Below, piece by piece: positions 54,575 through 64,000 of a stretch of 64,000 bases of DNA; the stretch's first letter is position 1; each line of letters opens with the position of its first letter. The stretch comes from Panonychus citri (lineage: Eukaryota > Arthropoda > Arachnida > Trombidiformes > Tetranychidae). The stretch covers positions 434,001-498,000 of the forward strand of contig NW_026515406.1 in the NCBI RefSeq assembly GCF_014898815.1. The letters are read 5' to 3'. The translations under genes were made by a program, and so were the position numbers. The notes under the pieces were generated by a model. That model was not told the origin of the DNA. It saw only the letters and a list, made by a program, of their open reading frames with translations, and searched no databases.

Positions 54575-57500
54575 ATGGCTTCTTTCTTGGATAGAATTGG
54601 TAAAATATTTAAAGGCAGTAGTGTTAATGAGGTGAAAAGAAAAAAGATTTGCCATAATATTCGATTTAATGAGAATCCTGAGGATTTTTGGACTCTAGTC
54701 GGTGAACTTGGTGATGGTGCTTTTGGTAAAGTTCATAAGGTTAGTATATGTCAAAGTTATAAGAATATATGAAGAAGAAGAAGAGAAGGAAAGAGAAAAA
54801 TTTCTTCTTCCTCTATGTCAGTTGTCTGTTTTTCTTTTCTCTTTCTTTTCATCTTTTCCTTTTTACTTTTCTTCTTTTTTTTACTTTTGTTATTCTCTTT
54901 TTGTTTCTTTTTTTTTAATCAACTTCTCTTTTTTTTTAAAATTCTATTTCTAATTGCCGACAATAACAAACGATAATCATCACCATCATCACCATCATCA
55001 ACAAAAACATCAACAGGCACATCACAAACAAACAGGACGTTTTGCAGCCGCAAAAATTTGTGAACTTAAAGGAGAAGATGAATTGGAAGATTTTACAGTT
55101 GAAATTGATATTCTCAGTGAATGTTGCCATGAAAATATTGTTCAACTTTATGAAGCCTTTTTTCATGATGAAAAACTTTGGATTCTCATTGAATTTTGTG
55201 AAGGTGGAGCCATTGACAGTATCATGTTTGATTTAGATAAACCCTTAACCGAACCACAGATACGTTATGTGTGCCATGAAATTTGTAAAGGCCTTTCCTT
55301 TCTCCATCGGAAAAAAATAATCCACCGTGATCTTAAAGCTGGAAATGTTTTATTGACTTTGGATGGAGGTGTTAAATTAGGTACGTAATCAGATGTGCCT
55401 GTCATCTCTCTCCCTCTCACCAACTCTCTCATTCTTTTCAATATTAGTGCAGCTCTTCTGTTTTTATAATCTATCTTGCAAACTTTTTGTATTTTTCTGT
55501 CTACTCTTTCTATCGGTCTTCATCTCTCTCTCTCTCTCTCTCTCTCTCATATTAGTCTACCTTTATCTTTTCCATCCTTTTTTTCACTTAACGTTTCCCA
55601 CCTCACATCAAACCTCTCGATCTTGCTAGAAGAAGATGATAGTCACCAATGCCTCCCACACTTTCTACTCTTACCCTTTCCTACTTATTATTTCTCTCTC
55701 TCTCTCTCTTACTCCTTCATCAATATATCATCCCCCGTCTCTCTATCTCTCCCTATTTTCTAACTCTGATCAACTCACGACTAAAACTGATGATGAAATT
55801 CTATTATATTCTCATTCACAGCCGATTTTGGTGTATCAGCAAAAAATAACCATACCCTGCAAAAACGTGACTCGTTCATTGGAACACCTTATTGGTATGT
55901 TAATTTGTTTCTCTATTGGATTTTCACAACAAATACTATTTGATATAAAAAAATTAAAGTGGCTATAAATATAATACGACATCATCATGATCAATAAATT
56001 AATTGATCACTGGTATCCTAATTTACCAATACAATTTTGTTCAATACTCTCACTGAGACTGGACTTTTCTCCCTCTATTACATTGTTACATATGAAACAT
56101 TTCTCATTCTGAGGTAAATGATTAACATCAAGATTCCAGGTAAACTAGTAAAGTAACTGTCAGAGGGAGAAAGAGAGAAGCCTTATCGTTACCTTGTTTG
56201 TTGTTTATGCACCAAAAACAAAAATCAAGGTCTATAAGTTAAACTTTCTGATCCTCATTGATTAGTTAACTAAATTGATTGTGTTTGTTTCCATTGAAAA
56301 ATATGACAGCAACAATGGTTGGGTTGTAAAGAGAAAAGTTTTCGTAACGCTTTTAATAGTTAAAACTACAGTTTCTAATCACTAGAATCAACTAAATCAC
56401 TTCCGACATTGAATTATAAGCTATTAGTAAAATTTACTTTGTTACGGTTTGGTTTTTTAATCGTTTATTTATGCAAGTAATTATATTATTATAATATTAT
56501 CAGATAAAAATCTATGGTTAATAGTAATGTGATTGTGTTTAAGCGTAAAAAACAAATTAACTATGTAAACTAATCATATGTTTAACTATGATTATTTTGT
56601 CACAAATTATTTACCAATGGAGAGATTATGATTGTTGTAAAATTAGATAATTAATCCTGTCACTTGTTACTTATTATCTCAGGTAAATTTTCAATTAATT
56701 AATTAATTTTGATTGTTTTGATTCCCTCAAAATGTCATCTAAATCAATCAATTGAAAATTAATCTCTTCAAATTATCAAAGATATGATGTTACCTTATTA
56801 TTTTATTTTCCTATTTGTTTTTTAATTATGAAACGTTCATCACGACAATTAAATACTACCATATGGTTAGTAATTTATCATAATTAGTCTAGTGTTTAAT
56901 TAACATCAATCTACCCAATGATTGTTTCTCTCTCTCTCTCTCCCTCTTTTTCATTACCAATAAGTTAATTGCTGTTATCGAAGATAATATTAATACTAAT
57001 GATGATACATTTATTTTATTCATTAACTCAATTACCGTGTGTGTGTGTCAACCCACATTAACATTAATTGAATTTAATTAAAAACTTTAGGTTGAACTTT
57101 TTTTTTCTGATTTCATTTGATTTTGATTATATTAGTGATTTTAACTTTGATCTCTTCCCTCAAGTAAACTATTGGTTCAATATCCCGGGAAACTGTTTTT
57201 CCTGAAACTTTTTCACTGAACAATTAATTAATCTCATGTATATTTATACAACATTAGTCACTTTTTGTTGTTACCTTTTTTTTCAGCAATTAATTGTCAC
57301 AATCAACTAAATAAATCTTGTTTCTTTCACCCTTACCTTTGAATGTATATATTTAAGTTACAAGCATTTTTTTTTGTGTCAATTAATGAGGCTTTAAAAG
57401 TTTTATTACTCACAATTAAGACCAAATTGATTAAATTAATCTTCATCAAGTAGTCCAATTATATCATCTGGTAATCATTTCAAATAGAAATTAATTTATT

Positions 57501-60500
57501 AATTGTAATCATATTTCTTTCTTTCATTTATTACATTAGGATGGCTCCCGAAGTTGTTAAATGTGAAGCTTTTCGTGATAACCCATATGATTATAAAGCA
57601 GATATTTGGAGTTTAGGAATTACCTTAATTGAATTTGCCCAAATGCAACCTCCTAATCATGAAATGGCTCCAATGAGAGTATTACTCAAGATTCAAAAAT
57701 CTGATCCACCGCGTTTAGATCGTCCCAGTCGCTGGTCCAGAGATTTCGTCTCTTTTATCGATAAATGTCTTACCAAGGATCCCGTCCAACGTCCCAATGC
57801 CGATGAATTATTGAAACATCCTTTCCTATCAAAAGCCATAGATTCAAAGCCTATTCGTGATTTAATCAGTGAATATAAAGCTGAAATTGTAGAGGAAGTA
57901 CTAACCACGGATAACGAAGAAGAAAGTTCTGAGGTGATTTCTCATTTTCTATTTTTTTTTATCATTTTTACTTGAAGATTATCAATCACTTATAATTTAC
58001 AATAGCTGATTGAACTATTCACACACTAAACAATCAACTAACTGTCCTTAAATCTTACGTAGACAATTTTTTTTTACAAACTCTTACTTGCTAATTAACT
58101 CTCGTTATTCATTTTGTTTACCAACTTTTTCTCCCTCTCTTTCCAAATATAACTAAGTTCTTATGACATTTACGAGAGTGGGTGTCACTCCATCAAAACC
58201 TTTAACTAATCAAATAATCCCTAATGATTAATATTCTTGACTAATCAATAATATGATTTCTCTCCCTTATTTCTGCCTTTTACTTCACAATTCTAACAAA
58301 AGATCAGATGTTTAACCAGAATAGGGTTAAACATTTTCGGTAGATTAGATTACTTGAAAAGGATTTCTATTATTTACCATGACAGTTAATCATTTAGTTT
58401 GCATGATTACTTATGGTTCTTGAATTTTACTAATGATCTAATTATTCTGATGATTAATTTTACGTTTGGCCACAATAGATTTCGACCAACACTGTGGAAG
58501 GTGAATCCCGGAAGCAAATTGAGTCATCTAAAGAAAGTACCGTCAATGAATCAGGAGGAACTGAACAACAGCCATCAAACCCACCGAATAATATTAAAAA
58601 TAAGCCAAAAGCTCCACAACCACCACAACCCCCACCACCACCACCGCCGCCTCCTCCGACTGTGCCTTCATCTTCATCTTCAATCAGACCACCACCTCAG
58701 TCCCTTTCATCATCACCAACAGCAACAACAACAACAACACCGCCTTCACAATCAAAACCACGTGATATGCTTGAAAGAACTCGAATAAATCAAAAAGATC
58801 AAAGTGAAAGTAGCAGTAACAAAGTGCCTTCAAAACAAAGTGAAACTGATCCCAATAAAGAAATTAGAGAATCAACAATTTGTAATAATAACAATTCTAG
58901 CAACAACAAAAGACCAGCACCTAAACCACCCTGTTCATCAGAAAATAATGTTGACCTGGTTAAAGACAAAAAGGAAGATTCACCTTATTTACCTAATAAA
59001 GAGATTATCAAAAATGGTGATCGTAAAAAAGAGTCACCTGAAAAGGATAACAATTTAGTGTCAGTTGGTTCAAAAGAGAAAGGAGAAATTGTCGAACGAA
59101 ATAATCGTTCATCTGGTGCATCTTCCAGTGAGCATGATACAAGTGAAAATAAGTTTAAATCTAGTGAAGAATCAGGATTTACCCGTTACGAGGCCGATGG
59201 ACCAAAAAGTGTAGATATTTCATCTTCATCAAACTACAATGTAAACCAAGAAGCAATCGGTGAAGTAACAGTCTCATCGGATCATAGTACTATCATTGAT
59301 AATGTTCATGGTGATTCAAATATAACGGATTCTAGCCATGTGTCCATAGTGTCCATTGATTATGGTAAAGATTTAGCCAATCGATCAGATCGTGATAAAC
59401 TAGAGGATTTAGTTGATCTAATGAATTCAACTAATGAAAATAATTTTAATGGTCGTGGGACTAAATCATCTTCATCACTTATCTCATCACCTAAAAGATA
59501 TACACCCGATTTAATCTGTTCCCGTGATGGTGATAAAACTGGTACCTCAACTGTTGATAGTGAAAGAGAATTGATAATAATTTCTAACGAAAATTTAAAT
59601 TCAGACCTTACAACAAGTCCAACAACAGCATTTAAAATGAATCATCGTCGTGATACATCAACAGATAATAATGAACTAGATGATCATGTTTCCGTTAAAA
59701 CAATCTCATCAGATAGCTCCAATAGTGGAAAAAGGATTAAAGTAAATCTTAATCTTGTCTCTGATAGAGAGGAAACCGAGCCCGGTACCGATAGTTCAGA
59801 ATCTGAGATGAACAGGAATTCCTATGTTTCACCAAGATCTTCAATGAGTCGTCAAAGTGTTAATTCAAGTTCAGCTTCTTCAAATATTAGAAACAGTCTT
59901 CATGAAAATGTTCCTACATCAACTACACAATCAAAAACAATTAACAATTCCTCAATTACTGATTCACCTTCAAGATTAAATATTCACTCTCGTATGTTAA
60001 AACGGGAATCATCGGACACCGGAAGTTGTACAAGTTTTGCAAGTTTAAATAGTGATAAAGAAAATCGAAATGGAACTGATGATGATCAGGTAGCAATTCG
60101 TAAACGGAGATCTGATAAAGTAAGATCATTAAATTCATCTTTTCTCTCTCTTCTCTCTCTCTTTCTCCATCCTCATCATTTTCACAGCATCTTCTCAGTT
60201 TCTCTTCATCATTTTGCCTCCCTCTTCCTTTTCCTCTTCCTCTTTTATTTATCTATCGATCTCAAACTATTCTGATCTGCGACTGATCTTTTCAACATAA
60301 AAAAAACGAGAAATCTCTTAGCTTCGCACCTTAGTTAATAACCTTTCTTCCTTCCTTCTCATCCTTTTTTTGCATCATAATCTCAATCTATTCCTCGGTT
60401 ATCAGTCAAATTTAAAATTGACAGTCAGCCACTAACCTCTCATCATCTTTCATCTTCATTATTATTCAATAATTTAACTGTTCTTTTTCATCAAAATGGT

Positions 60501-60686
60501 TATGTTCTTACAGGAAAATGGTAATGTAAATAATCATCTGAAAAAATCGAACGCTTTTAATGCTGCCCAAAAGAAAACACTGACCAGGGTCAGAAAATTT
60601 GTAATCGATGGTGAAACATTTACAACCACCACGAGTAAAGTTATTTACGGTGATGAGGATAAACCAAGAGATGACCATGTTTTAAG
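54575..60686 (+). CDS. SLK/STK10 (Slik)-type Ste20 kinase, first six exons (3' partial)
   Basis: A germinal-centre-like kinase that phosphorylates ERM proteins and controls cell shape. Exons: 54575-54739, 55017-55380, 55822-55894, 57540-57933, 58479-60119, 60514-60686; all phases agree. Start MASFLDRIGKIFKGSS. Kinase domain about residues 38-300: glycine loop GDGAFGKV (46-53), AAAKI with Lys68, HRDLKAGN (158-165), DFGVSAK (178-184), GTPYWMAPE (197-205), then SLGITLIEFAQMQPPNHEMAPMRVLLKIQ and KPIRDLISEYKAEI as in SLK. Exon 5 is a 547-residue low-complexity linker with a run of ten prolines and many Ser/Asp/Asn residues. Exon 6 gives TLTRVRKFVIDGETFTTTTSK, the start of the SLK/LOK conserved C-terminal region. 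The last exon ends in phase 2, and the coiled-coil C-terminal exons are not visible before the window ends. Confidence 0.92.
55895..57539 (+). other. 1.65-kb intron 3 of the SLK-type gene
   Basis: It runs from a GTATGT donor after GTPYW to an ACATTAG acceptor before MAPE. AT-rich with CT runs; I see no nested gene. Confidence 0.8.
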
Positions 60687-63600
60687 GTAATTTCATCTTC
60701 TTTTTTTGGTTTAATATCCTATTTTACATATTCTGTTTGTTTTATGTGTTTTTGGTTAATTCATCTCTCTCATTATTTTACTATCAATTTCTTAATTACC
60801 TCATAATCATCATCTTACCTGACACAACTTATAATTAATTTTAACCAATATATCATCATTGAAGCAATTTAATCTTTTTCTGATACACATTTTTTTTTCA
60901 ACGCTTCTCTGAGCGTATCCATCAAGTTAACCATACCTTTACCAAACTCATCATCATCATCATCATCATTATGATCATCTTTTTGCTCCCTTTTCTATCC
61001 CACCCACTTTATTTATCTTCTCTCTCTCCCCTTGAAAGCATCATCATACTCTTTAAATTGTTTTGTTAAGATGATGATGATGATGATGATGATGTAACAC
61101 TAAGTGAATTCAAATGACTTGACCATGTTATCCTTTTCAAACATTGATCCATTTTTATGTTAAAACTTAATTCACAATAATCATGAGATAAGCTTAATCA
61201 TTATATTGAGATTATCATAGCTTAACAATTAAGAATTTAAAAAAAAAATCTTTCTCACATTCATTGGTCAACCTTGATTATCTGATTGGAAACTCTCACA
61301 TTAGCAACATCTTTTTCCGCTTTATGCTGATTGATTCAATTCTCTCATCCATTTACATCTCTTCCTCATCATCTTTTCAAACAGGTTTCATTCATATATC
61401 TTTATCTATCCATAAAGTTACTATCAGTTAATGAAAAAAAAATGATCACTGAAAATCATTGAGATGATAAAGATACTTTGTTTCAATAGGAATAGCGTGC
61501 TAACCGTATGTTAGTGTCATAAACTTTCATTGAGGATTAGTTGTTGTTGTAATCAATTGATTATTATTATTATTATTGCGAAAAAGAGGCAAATAAAGAC
61601 TCTAAATCTTTTCCTTCTTAAATTGGTTTAAGATTAAGGTGAGAGATACTTGGTAACTTTGATAATTTATCTCCAATTTAAACTTGATATTAATTATTAC
61701 ATTTACTTTAAATGACAGTTTTCTGATGAAGATTTAATTTAAGAATCATATAGTTAAAGATCCAATTAAATTGTAGCTTGAGTATGACAAGCAGATTATG
61801 CTGATTATGATTATGATTATAATGATAAATTCTGATAAAATAATGATAATATGTGTTGAAAGTATGTTAAAAATATGACATCCAGATGATGATAATTTTA
61901 GTGATGAAGATGATGATTTGTTTTTTTACTGTTACCATTTTGTTTTATGTTTATGATGATATGATATGTTCTTGATATTATTAATATTATATTAATAATA
62001 TAATATATTGATATTTGTTGTTACTTTTTTTTCTTGAACTTAATCAAAAATAATTATTAACTTGACTTGATTTAACCTTCAGCTGATTATTATCTTTCCT
62101 CTTTAAATGTTGCATCATCGTCTTCTTATCATATGTTTATTATTGTCACTATTATCACAATGAAACGGAGGTATGAAGAAATTGGCCTCAAGTGATTAAT
62201 TATTATCACTATTATCATTTACCATTACGGTCAATAAATTAAAGGTTTCCAGCGATAAACATTAGTTATCAACCCTTTCATTTTAACTGATTATCAATTA
62301 ATTACTAATTGTTGTATCAATTAATTTACTAATCATCGTTATTATATCTTTTTTATTGTCAAGTCTTTAAGGTTAATGTCAGTCTTGATTTAATTACTTT
62401 CTGTTTTTGTTTTTGTTTTTGTTTTGCTTTAATTTTGAACAATTTTCATTTTAAATCATTTTTAATTATGATGATTAACTTTTTTTTTCAATTCTCAATA
62501 GGAAATCTAATATTATTAAATATGTATTACTATTTTGAATATTTGATTTGTTAAATTATTCATTTTTCCAACTTTGCAGTTAAATTTGCATTGTTGATTT
62601 ACCTTTTTCATTGATTAGTTACTGGATTTTTCTCTTGATTTATTAATAGCTGATTCCATTTGATGATTAACAATTACCATTCTCTAATCAGTTGAATTTA
62701 TATAATTCAGTTCATTTCTGATTAGCTTGATTTCTTTGATTTTTTTGATTGATTTTTCATATTCTGTTCTATTCAATATCTCGATACATTGTCTATTCTT
62801 ATATCATGTTTATCATTTCGTTTATAAATTTCCTTTCAATCAATTTAATTGATTTTCTATGATGATCATCATAAATTCATAAGCAATTTAATCTCTCTAT
62901 CAAGGAGGCTTTCTGTTGATTGCTGGGATTTTCTAAGTATCAATTTTGTTGATTATTTTATTTATAACTAACTTACATTTCCCTCATGAGTGCATGAATA
63001 GTCAAGCATATGATTATCACTCTAAGTGATATGTTAAAGAAAACTAACCAATTAATATTAATTAAACTCTCAGGATTATCAGAATATAAACAATCAATGA
63101 TTTTAATTGATACTTTCTCTGATTGATGTGATTAACACTCGTATGTTTAATTTTAACAAAAAATAGTAACAACTTATAGTTAAGCATTTAACTTAATTGT
63201 TAAAATCTGTCACAATTATGTGCTAATTATTTCATAGGAAATGATTAACAGATTTACACATAAATCAATTAGTTTTAATTTCAACGGAAATCTAATAATG
63301 AAACAAACAGCCTAATTGTTAAAAACTCCTCCTACTATTTTCAAAATATTGACCTCAATGTGATGACCATTTGTCAGGCCTAAGGGAAGATGATAATTGT
63401 ATTGACACTTTGATGATTTTAAATGTAAATTAATACATTTAAAATTAACTTATTGATGTTAATTCAGTTCCAATTTAGTCTTCCAATAATCAGAAACAAA
63501 CTTAATCTTTTCATCATTATATTGGTCAGTTAACAATCTTACAACTTGTTCATTTGAAGTCAATTCTTTCCGATGTGAACTTGTATTTTTCTCTCTCATC

Positions 63601-64000
63601 TTTCAATCACCTTCATGTCCAGTTTCATCTCTGTCTGATTATCTTCCTTTCTCTCATTCTTCTCATCTTCATCATGGTGTGCTTACTTTTCGTTGACAAT
63701 ATTCAATCTTCCAATTACAATGACAGGTCGGTGTTTCATCATGCTTTGCAGTTGTGTTTTATGTTTCATGTTACCAGAAAAACAAAACTAAAAAAAATAT
63801 TTTCACAAGTTATCATTTTCCTAACCTTGTCGTTGTAATGTTCAGTTCATCTATCTGATAATCTATCATGCATCCCATGAGAATTTCATCTTGGAAAACT
63901 GTTTTTTTTATGAGTTTCTTTCATTGGATTGTTATTTCAACTTTTGTAAACTTTGTATTTGGATTTTAAAACTTTTTCAATGAGATTTTATCCTTTTCAT
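60687..64000. other. probable long SLK intron, no exon recognised
   Basis: After the exon ending at 60686 I found no segment matching the expected SLK C-terminal coiled-coil region on the plus strand. The DNA is AT-rich with (CAT)n/(GAT)n runs (60949-60968 and 61071-61094). The frame at 63554-63838 is Leu/Ser/Phe-rich with no features. Confidence 0.5.
61071..61094. repeat. (GAT)n microsatellite
   Basis: Eight tandem GAT triplets in the presumed last intron of the SLK-type gene. Confidence 0.85.

Noticed and set aside
55393..55968. Several Leu/Ser/Phe ORFs between SLK exons
   Set aside because: CT-rich intron sequence; the true exon 3 (55822-55894) lies inside in another frame.
63554..63838. 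94-codon ORF near the right edge
   Set aside because: Hydrophobic and low complexity, no splice-consistent link to SLK, no homology recognised.

Overview
The window is animal nuclear DNA. Genes are split by GT-AG introns and encode a Rel/NF-kB factor, a syntrophin, an SLK-type kinase, exportin-2, SRP72, a GPI-anchor enzyme and a kinesin-5. The DNA is very AT-rich, full of AATTGTT-like words and (CT)n, (GA)n and (GAT)n runs. Several large genes have few or no introns, and the Rel protein looks most like arthropod Relish. My best guess is an arthropod, probably a small-genome acariform mite such as a spider mite; the species is an inference.

Layout. Left part (1-27 kb): the last exon of a gamma-type syntrophin (+); a 67-residue protein equal to the membrane tail of ATP6AP2 (+); PIGG, the GPI ethanolamine-phosphate transferase 2 (-); about 7 kb with no recognised gene; a six-exon Relish-like gene without ankyrin repeats (+); and a four-exon protein with two SPOC domains (-).

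Middle part (28.7-47.5 kb): a cluster of secreted or type I membrane genes that I cannot match to a named family. The complete members share a layout: signal peptide, ectodomain, long Ser/Thr/Glu/Pro (mucin-like) stalk, then a separate last exon with one membrane helix and a cytoplasmic tail, always reached through a phase-1 intron. One member carries three MAM domains. Three others keep only the second half of a MAM domain. Broken copies, an orphan membrane exon and fragments of two neighbouring housekeeping genes lie among them: 427 bp of the kinesin-5 gene, inverted and identical by eye, and 336 bp of the exportin-2 gene with two differences. A kinesin-5 gene, apparently frameshifted, sits inside the cluster.

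Right part (47.8-64 kb): exportin-2/CSE1L (-, intronless), SRP72 (-, six exons) and the first six exons of an SLK/STK10 (Slik) kinase (+) that runs off the window.

The housekeeping genes do not form one pathway. The cluster is the unusual part: a rapidly rearranging family of mucin-like membrane proteins in which near-identical ectodomains are joined to different membrane and tail exons, with a conserved basic/Thr cytoplasmic motif in three members. Three minus-strand genes (SPOC, kinesin-5, exportin-2) share a GTTACCATGG-type, RFX/X-box-like palindrome 160-200 bp upstream of their starts. All exon boundaries were set by eye from splice signals, reading phase and homology.
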